From the NCBI RefSeq assembly GCF_910592395.1, contig NC_088311.1:3846501-3910500 (forward strand): 64,000 bases of DNA, read 5' to 3'. Source of the DNA: Lineus longissimus (taxonomy: Eukaryota; Nemertea; Pilidiophora; Heteronemertea; Lineidae). The notes under the pieces were generated by a model. That model was not told where the DNA came from and made no database searches. It saw only the letters and a program-made list of their open reading frames with translations. Positions 1 through 15,100 of this stretch are shown here, piece after piece. The position numbers were made by a program, and so were the translations under genes. Each line of letters begins with the position of its first letter. Position 1 is the first letter of the stretch.

Positions 1-75
1 TTTGTGCACTCACATATCTCTCAAATTCCCACCTCATTCACAATCTGTCAACTCGATTTGTGACGATAAACAGAG

Positions 76-81
76 TTTATT
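76..81 (-). terminator. Candidate polyadenylation signal of KHDRBS
   Basis: AATAAA on the minus strand (TTTATT on plus), 112 bases downstream of the KHDRBS stop codon. Position and orientation fit a short 3' UTR. Confidence 0.5.
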
Positions 82-192
82 TGGAATGTGCCCATTTCTT
101 TTTATCTTTCAAATCAGTCCAATTTTGCGTAACATTAGAAGATAGAGGCCTCTCCTAAAAATTTGGGAGTCCTAGTCCACAAGTCAATGTCT

Positions 193-3100
193 TTAGTACC
201 CACCAGCACGTTGTCCATATGGATGTGGCCTGTAGTCTGGTTTGGGTGCTCTTGATGGCGCCATCTTCATTGGGTTACGGCTTGCCGGAGGGGCACCCCA
301 TGAGTCCCCTGAAACGATATGAATGAATGGCTCATGAATAAATAACAACTTCAATGATCGTCCCTTATCCTGTTATTCTGGTCCAACTTTGTCCTCGGGA
401 GATTAATTTGGCATGATTGCAAGGTTTATTTAAACAATACACCATGAAAGTTGTCACTGAAATGGTTTTATAAGGGAGAAATTCATCAGGTGGCAGAATT
501 GTTGGCATGAATAAGTTTGTGCACCATGTCTGCAATGGGTTAAAAGCATGGCAATGAAACAATGGTACTTGAGCAGTAGTATTCAGAGATCCTTTAGATT
601 TTCCATAACGTTTTATGGACTCAAGTCTACCACTTGAGGAGTACTAGAATAAAAAGTGGAGTTACATTTTGGATCGATTAGGATTAGCTTTTGTCTCTGG
701 TGCAAAGTAACATACAATGTACACGTACATGTATACGCATATTATCCATGACAGAAAATCTATATCGAATTGGAGAACAAAGAATTGGATGAACAACGTT
801 TTTAAGTAATATCATGTTCTGTAGGTATTTTCAAATATATTCTTATAGCTACTACTTCAGCTAAATCTTTGTTTCAAACCATTAAAACTTCATTGTTACT
901 CAATAGATCATCAAAACATAAAACATTTCCACTTGCTGTAGCTTCTTTAAAAAGCAATAACAATAGTGCATCTCCCGTGAATTGCACAGAAACTTTCCAT
1001 TTTTGCTTTTATAATCCCGCAGCATTTCACTTGTGGTAGAGTAGAACAATACTGACAGCTTGTCAATAGAATGCTGACAATTAGCTAAGTGGGTGTGAAT
1101 TGTTTGGTTTAAAATTTGATCAATAATTCATAGCTGTTTTAGGATCTTAAATTACATAGCAATTTTGAGACCGAGTTAACACACAATAGATCCCTGGTTA
1201 TACTTTGTTTAGAGAACAATACTTTTTACGCAAGGAAAGTGGCAGGCCTGAATCTCAACCATAAGAACCAAGCTGCATTAAATGTGAGACATCGGTTTTT
1301 TAGAGCGAGGCCAAGTTCATTCATAATCACTTGGGAAATAACGCCAATCTTCAACATGTAGTGAAAGCAAACGCTGAGAAATTTAGCAATCCAACCGCTT
1401 GGTATTACAGAGCTGCCAATCGTTACCTTTAAGCTCCCCCACATAGAAGCCACAGATTGAGCTGTGCCAATAAGATTTTGAGAAAGAGTTTGGCTGCCAA
1501 TATTGAGAAGGTTTACCAGTCCATTACAACTCAGGCTCACCGTAACACACTGAGAGTACTTCTTTTTACCTGAAGCTTGGAAATCTTATTGGAGGTGATT
1601 TTAAAAACAGAATTGTATTGATAGATCCATAACCAAAAACGATATTACTGATATATATTGAAGTCACAGTTGTTCTCAACTTATTCATGACAAGATGATG
1701 ACTTCAGGTAAAGGAAAGTGTGTGTCTAACAGCTGTCTGCTCATTATGACATGTCTGAGGAAGAGGTCACTCTATAAACTTCAAATTTCTGCGACAGTCC
1801 TAATAACCAACACATGGTGAGGTGTTGCAACTTGGACTTAATGAATGATTTGATTTTGATGTGAAAGCATGTGATAACTACCGTTGCGAGCGGGCATGGA
1901 TTTCTCAGGGGCGTCATATGGCCTACCTCGCTCATGTAGGGCAGGCCGTCTTGGCTGTGCTACTGGCTCGCTGCGATAATCTGCAAGTGGAGTAAAGTGA
2001 TATGCATGAGGTCACAGTTAAGTTAAGCTGTTTCTCTTAGGCCAATTTTTAAAAGCTCAAATCTGAAAAGCGTATTGGCTGAAATATTGCTAAGTTTCAA
2101 GATTTAGCTTTTGAAAAGTTCAAAAGCTATCTGATCTGAGAACTAATGTGTGAGGTCATTCTTTAGTAGCTTTGGCGCAAAAGGATCTTGAGCATATTGA
2201 GCAGTTTATGTCTCAACATTTTCAGTTTCAGATTCCGTTTCCATCTAGAACATAAAGCAGCCTTGAACAAGATGGTAGATGAAACCCTCAGTGGAAAGTT
2301 GCCTGGAGCACAGAAGATTGTCTGTTCTTGTCATTGGATGAATATGGGGTATGTAATACAAATTACTGTGTATCCTGGTAACAATAACGCAAGAAAAACT
2401 TCTATATCAATTAATGAAATATATATGACCTTCAGAGTTTGTCGAACAAGGCAGTTCGGTTTTTAGACTGGTTCAAAATGCTTGTGAAATAGATTATTAG
2501 GATTATGTATTGTACCATATTTTGTCAGATATACCTGGGGATGTGTTCTAGTAATAGTTTTTTCTTCAGAAAGCTCATATTGAATCTAGACATTGAATAT
2601 GAAGCAGAAGTTAGTTTGTAAGGAATTTTTTTGGTACATTCACGGTGTAGGAAGCCCATGGATTCACAGCAGATAAGAAAACGGAAAAAACCCTTGCTTG
2701 CTGTAATATCCATTCACCCAACGACTTCAAAAACATAGAACATGTTGGGCAAACTCAAAAGATTATTTTTTACAATATTTGTCTGTTTTTTTGTGAGAAT
2801 GGTCTTATGTCACAGGAAATTTTTTTGGAGTGTTTTGCTGTCATGGAACAGATTTATGATCGAGTATTGTGGTTTACACATAACAAAAATTGATTTAGAC
2901 TGTAATAACAAAATATAAACAAATCAACATTAAAATATAGACACAACCTGCATTGCGATTAAATCTGCTTCTTCTTTGCCCAGAGGCTCATGAGATCGCA
3001 GACATGGAAATAACGCCGCCTACTCTGATTCTCCAAATATCAAAACACTGGGACAGGAATGTGTAGGAATGCCAACAAAAAAACAAACTCTGCCTCAGGC

Positions 3101-6100
3101 GAGACTTGAAATCAATAAGGTTTCATAGAGTATTGTATAATTTATGGTTTCAAAGCATTGATATTCATTGTATTCTGTTGAAATTGGGTGGTCCACAACA
3201 AGCAAGAGAAGCCAGAATAAAGCAGCTTTTGCAACGAAGCTATTCTGAGGCTCTGCTTGTTCTCCCACGTAAGCATAACAATGGCAAATATATGATACCT
3301 TTGCACAAGCTAAGCTGATGTTGCAACTTGCAGTCCTTAGGAAGAAGGCTTAGCCCATGGACGATTAAGGTGACCACACTGGCAAAAAGTGCCAACCCCT
3401 ACAACCAGAAGAATGGGTCCAACCTCGAATCAAACCAACAACCAACAGCCAATGATAATTACGTCTTGATTGTTTTTATTTTGGAGAATCATTCATTTTG
3501 TGAAGTTTGCAGATAAAGCACCACACCATCATGGGTTAAACCATGGGGGGACGCAAATTCTCAAAACAAGACTGATAATGAACATGGCATAAACATAATC
3601 CATCTATTACCACAAATTAGATTATTATTCACGAGACGGCTGAGCACGGATCTACTGAGTATCATCCCATTGCAAAAAATAAATGATAACATCGGGCAGG
3701 AATATTGGTAATGTGGACATCAACATCTAATTGCATGCAGTGAGTATCTGAGACAAGAGGAACAGGATTAAATGGAAAATACTACGTTAATGCAGTATTA
3801 CTGCATGAATACAAAAGAACTTGGAAGTCATTTATATTCATAATGCTTTTATCCGTTTTCAGCAGAATGTTCAAAGCATGATCGAGATTCCTTTACCAAA
3901 AGCTTCCACATGAAACATGTGAAATCGTGCGAGATGCATTCCTGAGACCGAGGGTTTACAATATGCTATGATATATTTTCTACTCTTAATCTCATTGTTG
4001 CATCAACATCAAAATGTTTTTACCATCTCTAGGCTACAGACAGTGTTTGCACGCATAAATCTTAAGAAAGCTTGAGGCCTTATACCATCAGATGATACAC
4101 CACAGAAAGAAGTCCAAATATCCCGGCGTAGAATTCAATTAGCGGCAGCCAGGAGTGACCGCAAAGACATCGTTAGGTCACGTACAGCTGCTCTGGTCTG
4201 ATGACAAGAAACCCCATCCACTCAATCTTCCTTACTTCTCATCAACTTTGGCAACATCATTATACCATCAGTAGGAGCTCTTACAGGAAGTAATGGACAA
4301 CCAAGGAGGTGCCAGTTGTGTCGGTTCACAGCACCGACACAGAAGAAGAAGTGTATGAGTGATACAAACAGATTTTTAAAGACACTTATGATTAGATCTG
4401 AGACCTGTTCAACCACTTTTGCCTTCTCCAACATGATCGAAGGATATTCTTTCTGCCATGTCGGACAGTTATAACACTGTGAGGTCCCACATGTGCCAGA
4501 TCAAACACAATCATTGGGTACTTAATGCACCTCTCTTGAATAACAAATCAGTGGAGAGTCAGATTCACCAGCTTTTACATGTTAATACACTCTTGAGTGT
4601 ATGACGCAGGAAAAAACTTAATGCATTGTTACATGACATTCTACTTTCTAAAACGAGACATTGCGAGCTCCTCGACTGCACTCTTGAGATAATTTACGTC
4701 TTCGATAACTTCCTCACTTTCAAATACGCAAGTTGGATTTTCTTTCTCAATGGATATCCGTGTCAATATTTGTGTAACTTGAGATGAAGGCAAAGATCAG
4801 ATTTGCAGTGATGAGACTATGAATGCCAGGGACCTCTTCCATTCAAGTAATGTTGACAGTGATGCGTTCAGTTTATCCAAATATGATGGTAAGGAGACAC
4901 GACTCAATCATTCAAAACTCTAAAGTGGTTCAGGGCATATATGACAAGTCCTGATTCTGATGGCTATATGGTTGCCACCAAATGATAAACTGCTAAAAAA
5001 AGGAGTGTTAATGTTATGAAGATAGAAGGTGAAGAAAGAAGATATCCCTCTTAAATAACGGACTGCAGTGTTTGATCAAGAAGGTTGTATAGAGAGGATG
5101 CTGTCATACAAAAGTGAAGAAAGCCAACCATCAGAGCACAACAGTATAATGAGCTCTGACTCTGTCAAGATGACATTAGCTGCTCCCCATTACATGCAAC
5201 ATGGTGGAAAGTTAGAAACTGAAGGAGATGACCTATTTGTTGGTCCATCATATCTCATGCAATATCCTGTCATAAAAAGTGTCCCCGGTAAGAATGAAGT
5301 ATCTTGGCATCTCATGCGTTGAGGAAATCAAAACAAATCTGTAATGATTTAGATGAAACAACATGAATAAGAAGATAGCTGACTTGCAAAATATAAACTT
5401 CTAAGAATTGCCATGAAAAGATCCTCTTCGTAATCTACTTCAAACCTGTTTCCTGTAATATGGCTTCCTCTCGAATGAAATGCATCCCCCCTAAGACGAT
5501 GCCAGCCTTTGAGACGATCCACTTTGTAATCCATCTATGAGAAGAATCAACCAACCAGTTTCGGATCGAGAAATTTAATTTCTTTTTCATGTGGCATCTG
5601 TTACCATCAACCCGATGACTGTTCTGTGGGTTTTTCATTGGGAGTTTCATTAAGCCAAATCAGGCACCGCTTTGAACGAGAAGATACAGTTTCTATCGAA
5701 TAGCAAATGATGCAGGCATTTACTTTTTAGCCAAAGAATGATGCATTTACAATGCCTCATAATGACAAACTTGCCAGAGTGATGAAAGACTGATTGTCAA
5801 GGGATGCAAGAGACACAAAGTTTTTAGATGATGAATAATGAATGAATTCTGTACCCTGAGGATACAGTTGAGAATAAAGGGACTACCACGGTCGCAGATG
5901 TAGCAGCAAAACAAACTAAATAAGGTTTGAAGAGCAAGAGAATGAATTGCCTACCAAGCAAATACTTAGTGAGGTGAACTGATGAAGTTTGGCACACAGA
6001 ACTTGCAGAAGGAACATCTGGACAAGAATCAAATCAGTACGAGAATGTGAATAGACCAGAGTGAAACCAACTGCAAACACTAACAGTCTGTAGTCCTGAT

Positions 6101-9100
6101 TTCTGCCATGCATAGATGCAAAAAACCAAACTCGTTTTAAAATCCAAGAGAAAAAAGGACTGGTTTTGGTGCTTAGTGAGGAAGAACTGGTTTTGATGAA
6201 GAGGCCATTTACTGAGTACTGGAGAAACACACCAAACAACCACATCCACCGCCGTAACTTGAAGCTAACTTGACAAGCAACATTGTACTTTTCGTCTTCA
6301 TGATACTGAATCTTCTCTTGCAGGTTGAATTAACTCTGTGAGAGTTGAAAAGCATGTGAAATATACCCATCATATAACAAAATAAAAAGCATCCTCAAAG
6401 CCATTTCGTGAAGAAAATGATTCCGTCTTGCTATGAGGCGTAAAGTTCATATCACATTTGAAGCTGAGAATACGAGGTTTTTCCATACGAGACTGAAGTT
6501 AACATACAACGCAGGAACCACGCATTACTTTGATACCAAAACCTTTCAGGCAGCATCTCATTTCATCGCCTTGGCGTACTGATGGCAGAATCGATGAAGA
6601 TTCTCAGGTTAACGCCTCACACCTGTACATGTGTACATGATATCCTTTATAGCGAGAGAGGTTGTCCACAGGCAAAGTATAGCTACATGTATGTCATGAT
6701 ATGTACAAGATATCCTTTGACATTTGTCCACAGATGTGACAGGAATTCGACACTGGAACCCAGAAACTATTTGCGGCAGATTTTTTTGCGGTTGCCAAAC
6801 CTTTTATTGCAAAACTTTACACTTTGCATGTTTACATTTATGAATTACAGGAGCTGTAAGGCATCATGTATGAAAGTGAACTTTTACATATCAAGCCAGA
6901 CTGCAAAGGTCACAAGTGTGAATTCTTCTCATTGTGGCCTTGGGTGGAGATCAGAAACAAGAATACCAGTTCAAGGTTTTGACGGAAAGGAGTTGTGTTA
7001 GTGTTCTAGCAATCATCCATATCAAGGTTACATCAAGCAAAATATCCATTAAGGCTAATTGCCCCAAACTACTTCTAAATTGCGTTTGCTCATACCTTGA
7101 CAAGGTTCTAGCCCATCGATCATAAGCTATAATATATCTTCTAGTTCTACTACAACACAAATTGCTACTCTCCAGTGATATTTCTAGACATGTGAGAACT
7201 CTTGATGGCAACAGTTAAAGCAGTTCTTTCACCTTCGGAGTGAGATGATCAGTTGTTTCATACAACTAAACACATGTTCCATGACTTGGAGGTAGTAAAC
7301 AAGAAAGGAGTAAAAGACTTAACCGAGGTAATAAGATGGAGAGATAAGAAGATTTCCTGGTTACAGTAGTTAACTGTTTTTATAGGGTCGTATTTTGAAA
7401 AGCATATTATGCCCCTGAGCCATGGCTGGGATGAAATGTTGATCATCATCACTACTCTCTGGAGAAATCCTGAAGTAGCAACCATCTTGAAGTATGAGTA
7501 GCTCCTTAGGCTTGGTTTACACAAGAACTATCAAGTTGCAGCCTCTTGAGAAACAATAGAACTGAAGCGGTAGAAGCCTCTTCATAATTAGAGGTAGCCT
7601 GTAATCTGAGATTGGCACTTCAGCTCATGGTGAGATACCTCGAGTCCATTGTATGAATGATAAAACCAATATGGCTCATTTTTTATGTCGAATAAGCTAC
7701 AGGGGTAGTTTTTGGTTTCACAAGAGACAAAACAATTTTGTGTCAGGTCAAGTTAATGCACTTACCATATGATTCTTCATATGTTTCTCTTGTGGCTGCT
7801 TGGCCGTAGCCTGCTTCATAATACTGCTCACTGGAAAGAGGAAAAAGAGACGAAATGACAACTCTATATTGGGGTATGAGGCAGTTCAAAACGTTAGTCA
7901 CAAACTTGGCTTTAAATTGGCTGGTGGAAATGCGAATAAAGGCTGACAATGTTTGACATGTTTAGAACCCATAACAGCAGCTATCAGGAGCTTTCTGTTT
8001 TTGTCAGCACATCACTTTTTCACGATGAAACCAATTTAATAGCAGGTGAACGATATCACCTGGCTAAACTGGAAGAGACTGTTCATAGCACTTCTGACAG
8101 TGGTAAATATTTCTTAAACACCACAATCGACCTGAAACAGCAGAGTGCAAGGGGCAACAGAAAGGTTTTACATGTAAGCTAATTTTTGCTTTCTTTGATA
8201 ATCTTTGGATAACCATCAACAGAATTGCAGAAAAAAAGAAGTGTTGACAGATTAATAGGAAGAAACCAAACACTAAAAGGTCTGAATAAAGGTTAGGCAT
8301 CCTTCTAATGGAATATCAGACAAAGAAAGCGCCCCACAGTAAACACACTGTTGAGTAACACAAGAACTCCTTCCTGTACACCGGATGTAAGCACCGGTGG
8401 TGAAACCAATGCTTTCAGAGACAACTGTGAGTGCAAGGTTGCTTTCAACACAGAATCTTTACATTTACTGTGGACTCAGCTCTTCTATAATTCTTATAGA
8501 GTGTCAGGTTACAGCCCAGTTGATAATAACACTATGCAATAGTACATGCATAGCTGTTGATTGTGTTCTAACATTTGATACTTACCCAGTTTGTTGATAT
8601 CCCTGGTCATACTCTTCATAGGCTGGCTCTGTATACTCCTCGTACTAAAAAATACAAGAGAAATGCATGGTCAGATCCTAGTTAAACAAAGGTTTGAGAG
8701 TTAGAAGCAAAGGCTTTGTGGTAGCTCCCAGAGAACCTCAAAGCGTCTCAGGGTAATGAACTAGCTGTTATTGGTTTGAGAAGGACCCTTTAACATCTTG
8801 AGGAGCGCTTCAATTCATAAAAGGCAATCTTATACCTACAATAAAGATTCAATACAAAGTGATTTGATACATCTATTGGTTCACCATTTGTTCATGCAAA
8901 CAATTACATGAATAAGCTGGAAATAACTGACAGAGAGAAATTCCCATACCAAAATTGACAAGATAACCTTTCGCAGGAATGAGCATTGATGACTGCGAAT
9001 ATGAAACGGTTAATACAGCTAAGACATGAGACCAGTTGGCATGAGGGTCTTCTTAGTGGAAATACCCTTTCCACAAGGGAAAGTAGCTTTCCTTGTACCA

Positions 9101-12100
9101 GGAAAGGACAACAGCCCAAGGGATAACAATATGGGAATTGGTGATAATGAGGCGGACTCTGCCCAGAGACAAGATGGAGAACTCAAGAGAAAGAGTGGTT
9201 TTCTCTGTACTTGGAGACCAAGAGGAAAAGATGATTCATCATAACATGGTCTACAAGATGGCAGCCTCCACGGCAGTGGTCATCTCTAAGACTGCTTTAG
9301 GCAGCCAGGCCCCTCCCCCCCCCCACAGCATCAACTTTAACTCCTAAAACAGATTCTTTACCAGGCTACTCACAGACACTACCCCAACATTACTCTGAAA
9401 AGGCTGATTTTCCGCCAAACTGCTATCAGCTACAACAGTCAACCTAAAACTGTACTATAACCTGCTGGAAGCCCAAGAAAAATTTACTTATTTGCCGCAG
9501 GTTGTCGATTAGCGATCATTAACAAACTGGTATGCAGCTCTGATGGAAAGCAAACAGAACCAAGAAGTAATAAATGTACAATTATCAACAGCAAATATCA
9601 AGTAATTGATGTGTGATGAATAGTAGGAGTACTATACACATTAATGGATGCAGCAATTTGGAGCTGTTTGACAGGTCATTCACACAGTAAGTAGAATGCT
9701 TTATTGATACGAGGGTCTGTTAGGAGGGACACAGTAACCATCCAAAAACAATCATCATCATCGCCTTTTAAACGATAAAGACAAAATGGTGTCTGAGCTA
9801 GTATATGAAAGGTTTAATCAACAATTTATTGATCAAAGAAAATATTGCTGCAAACTGCTCTCAATTTACAATGATATATTTGCAGCACGCTTTCTAGTTC
9901 CACAACTAAACAATAATTTATTTATGAATGTGCATCGATTCTTGGCACTCTATATTCCCAATTGGGAGCAGAACAATCATCGCTCTCGGATGATACACGA
10001 GACGACACAACAACCTTCTTGTCAACCCAGCGTGATCCGAGGAGAAATTACTGAAATATGTATTAGTATCACAGAGTAAAGACATTGACTAGTCCCAGGG
10101 CTCTTGATTAATACACCATACAAAGACTGTTCGCAGCCTCAAGGAAAGCAATTATAGCGGCTTGCAAAGAAAACGGGACACAGGCAGAAGATTTATTTGT
10201 TGCGAAAAACAATCATTATCATTGGGACCATTACACTTGGCATTTATTCCTTCAGAGATTTTGCTGCAGTCTGGTAAAAGGAACTGACCAACACAGTTAG
10301 TATTTATAATAAATCCATTCGTTGATGGCAAAAAAGCCTCCTCAGTGGGTGATTTGGTTGACAATTGGTTCTTTCACTGATTTGGTTGCACTCACGTGGA
10401 AAAGAAAAGAACAACTAGTGCACTGATTCGCTGGCATTGAAAAGAGGCAACTTTTAAAGCGAAAAGGCATGTACTTCCTTTCAAATATCTGGAGACCGAT
10501 CTAATTAGTTAAAATCACCCATGCAAATGAAATGATTTTGCCAACATCATACAAAGCGAAAGTCTGGAAGCCAAGGTTGTCCTGTAAGCAGTAAGGAATG
10601 GGAAATGAAACTTCCCAGCTGCTCATCTCATCATAGCGGAGATAGCACGAGAGGAAAGAACAACATTGGATACTTTGCAGCAGCAAAAAATGTTGGTATT
10701 GGGCTACAGTAGAAACAAAACCTGATGCCAGGTGGTGTGATGATGAGGATGAAGACTATAAGGGATTCTGCCAAGACTTCTAGATGTTTAGATGGCGCCA
10801 ACATGTAAATTTGATGGTAGATCAAGATCTTGGAGAAAAAGTGGCTGGTGGGTTGTTGCAGACCAACAGCAGGTCTTTCCAAAGAGGCAATATTGAGAAG
10901 AACAGTTCAGTTCATCCACAGCCAGTTTCATCCAACAGTACCAAAAGCAGCAGACAGCCTCCTCGATCACCCCTTTTCTCCAAGTCTTACTCAATCTCAA
11001 TGTTCCCATCAACAAGAAGATGCAGAAACCAGAATATTGTCAAGATCTTCCACAAGCTGACACTAAAAACCTGATGCCGCCAGTCTCATTAAATCTTCAG
11101 GAATGTTTCCTCAGCAAATCACTTTGTGCAGTGGCTGTTGAGGGCATTTACCTGCAAACTATGTCGTTTCTCAAGGGAAATGTCTGGTATATGATGGTGC
11201 AGCAGTCTAGTTTTTCTTAAAGCAAACTGGAGTGTTTTTAAGCAAAGCATAAGGCGTGTGTTGCCAAAGCTTTCGTATTTCTTCAGGGAAGTTGGAATTT
11301 TGTTGCTGATGGTGTCTGGATACTTTGAGTATTCAATAACTGATGGTGATGCCTTCTCTACAACTCTGAGCACTACGAGTACAACATGTAAATTGCTCTT
11401 CATGCCATTGCCTTTGAATCAACATGTTCATGATTGCAGGGGTTCTTCAGGTGCTCGACCAGTTTGGATCAGGACAAGAGTCAGTTAATGGAATTTTTAC
11501 ATGTTACAGTGATATTGTGCCAAAGACACTGACTGCATTGAAATAAACACCTGGCTGAACAGCTCTTCAGGTATGTATTTCACTGAGATGTCTTCATCTC
11601 CCTTCATCAACTATCTGAGACATCTCAATATCAAAATAACAATCCTTCATCTATTGATACTCTCTACGTCTCTACGTCTAAGTACTCTCTACGTCTATTC
11701 ATATAAATCAATCAGTCTGCTATCAAAATAGCTTTTCATTTTCCAGCTCACAATCGAATCCAATTTGTCTCGCTCAAGTCCTAACCAGCCATTACATCCA
11801 GAAACACGGCAACTCTACATCTTTAATGCCAGCCATAGAAATGAAGACGTAGCAATTTCCTCCATGAATAATGACAAATAAGGCACAATACCTGGCAAGG
11901 TACAGAACACTCTCACCGACATCAATCGGCGAAGGTAATAAACAAGCTTTTAGATGGACTTGTTATCACTGACTTGTTATCAAGAGAATAGATCGCTTGT
12001 GTCATAATGCAACCATTGTCAATCCCTTATCTCATAATTCATTATTCAGTTGCAACCTGGGACAACTGCCTGGGAACACTATTATTCATTAACAAGTCAG

Positions 12101-15100
12101 GTGTCGGGGAAAAGCAATTTCGTTTATCACCGGAATTAGGCGATCATATTCAAGTCAAGTGATGTGAGATATGTGAAGAAGGCTTATACCATATAATTGA
12201 CAGGGTTTGGTTTCAGTTAGAGCCAAGCAATTTCGTGTCAAGTAATCAACAATGAGATGATTAGCATGTCTTGCAGTTTCCCCAGAGAGGGACAGCCGTG
12301 ATGCCAAAATCAACAGAGGCTGACCCTATACTTAGCAGAATTCAACCATTCCAATGCAAGAGGGCTCATCTCGTAAGAGGTGAAACTTCACCAAGTTGAC
12401 ATCAGCACAAGCCAAATTTGGCAACAGACATCGACATCAGTCCTCAAAGAGTTAACTCAACGAAGTATTCTTGTCTTACTCATGGATAATTGAGAGGCTC
12501 AGCAAGGGTCTGTAATCATTAATTCATTAGGCAAACCCGGCAAGTGGAAGCAATCGCAGGGTGTGGTCAATACACCAACACGGAGTGCACTTATCAACAG
12601 GAAGCAATCAGGAGCACTAATGGCTTATGGCATTGGCTAACAAGACATGGCTAAGAATAATGCAACATCAGACGATGATTGCCATTCACTCTTTTCTTCT
12701 TTAAAAGACTTCTTGATCATGAGACATGATATCTGGCGTATGATGGTAACCATAGTATGCACATACTACAGTCAAATGGAAGAAACATATTTGTTTTGTC
12801 ATTATTGCAGTGGGTAAGCAAGAAATTCATCATATTTCCACAATTAATAAATTTACCAAAGAAGTAATTAGCAATTTTTCAATACTTAATGCAGCTCTCT
12901 CTTATTTTTGCTCTCCACAATTCATGTTTTGAACCAATACTTCTGTTTTTAATAACATCAAATTTGTCGCCATTCATTCTCGAGTAGCAGAAAGAGAAAT
13001 CTTAACCCTCTAATAAGCAAGTTTTTAATTAGTCGTTTCAAAAAACGATAAATACCATGACATTCTAAAACATCTCACCTTATAATGATGCAAGAGTGCT
13101 TTTGTATCAATAACAAAATGTAATAATATTTGAACCAAGTACCTGTATGTCTTGTATGCAAAAAATGACATTCATTTAAACTTCTATAGAATGTTTCTGA
13201 TGAGTTTTCATCACTGTCCAGCATTACGGGTGAATATTTTCATGCTGCATTTACAAACCACCTTAACTCAAGGACAGAAAGTGCTGATGAGAAACACAAT
13301 TCGTGTCCCGCTCTCATCCGAACATGATCAGCCCACATTTATATCAGCCAACTGAACAACTGGCAACCAAACCAAATCCAGCATGAAAGTAATCTGAATT
13401 TCATCAATATCGATTATATCTAATCTAGACGCTACATGTCTCAATCGATACTTCATCCGGAAACAGAGCAACACAACCTTGTATTGCTAGATTTTGATTG
13501 GATCTGCTTGCTGCCATCAGACATACCCTAAAAGGGCAACAATTTGTCAATAATTGCGGAGCCAGTGTACAAGATGTTTGTATGTGTATGATTCTAATTC
13601 TAATAAAAGTCATAAGGATTGCACATATTTCAACCACAGACTGAATAGACTGTATACATGGAAGACATGTAAACACCTATACATCACAATTGTGCAGTTC
13701 TGGTAGATTTGATGGCAGATGATAGTACATTTATACAACTCCACACCATTTATTTTGATTAAACGGTCTGTGATAGCATATTTGATAACACTTCTCAAAA
13801 CTGCAGTTGTGTGACAGTTGATTTGTATTGCTACATTTGATTTTTATGTCAGCACTCGCATCATTGCTTTGGGAGAAAATTATTATCGTATCACTTGACA
13901 GTAAATTGTATTCTTGGTGAAGGTTGCTAACGAAACCAATAAGGTATTGGGGTGTTTTTACTTGCGATGGATCTATCTTCGCTACTTGATACATAACTGC
14001 ACATGATTCTTGTAATCGTGAATTCTGGATGCTACACACAAAATATCAGGAGTAATTTATGGCTTGTTGTATTCATCACGTTCTCGTGAAATTATTCAAA
14101 CTGGTCCCGGTGTGACCATAATAAATATTCCGGTGGCTACGATCAAGTTTAAACGGTAGTCCCAGAACACCATTAAATATTCAGGCCGGTACTATCAAGT
14201 CGATCTGGTGGCCATGTAATCTCTGCTCATTGCCCCTGTCAATGAGAAGGAATTGGAGCCAAATTTTGTTTGATTTGAGATCATATTAAACTAAGCAGAA
14301 ATTGAGATAGAATATTCGATTTCATTCCTCTTTAGCTATGCAAGTCTGGTTTGGAGTAAGGCAAAACTGCAACTGCATGTAAAGACTTTCGTAGATCCTG
14401 GAGATTCAGGTATAATGTCATCATACCTTCTACTATCGATTCAGATGAGATGTGTACATAGACTAAAGCCATCCTTATCCACAACGCCTTGACACTGCTA
14501 TGTCTGTGTGTAATGAGTAGGTGCAAACCCCCTGGGAGTCAGCACGAGGCGGAGCAGGTATTGACAGAATGAGGTTTGATTGTCAACAATCTGCACTAAT
14601 CCTCTTCCAGAGGTTTAGGCTATACTTAGATGACAACTGCAATAGAGTGATCTCCTTGAGAGGTTGAGGCTACACTTACATGTGGATGCAGACAGCTTAG
14701 TTTTTGCACAGATTTATTTGTACTTCTGATCACTGATTCAGTAAGTTATCACTCAGTGACCGCTCTGAGAAGACTCATGAATTACTACATGTGGAACCCA
14801 TCCATCCAGAAAGGCAGAATAGTTCTCTTTCTTATCTTCATGATGCCCTCCAGTTCTATGCATGTACCATGCAATGACAGGATGACTCATGATTGGCTCA
14901 TGCACTTGATCACAGCTTCTTATCTTACACTTATCCCATCATCTTCAGCAAATACCACTTCTCTGTGAATACACCAGACATGACATGTCTAGAACCTATC
15001 CATATGATATTTCTTGTGTTGGCCATCGGCTCGAAACCATTGACAAGACAACTCATAGTACAAGATCACACACTTGATCACAGCTTCTTACACTTGATCT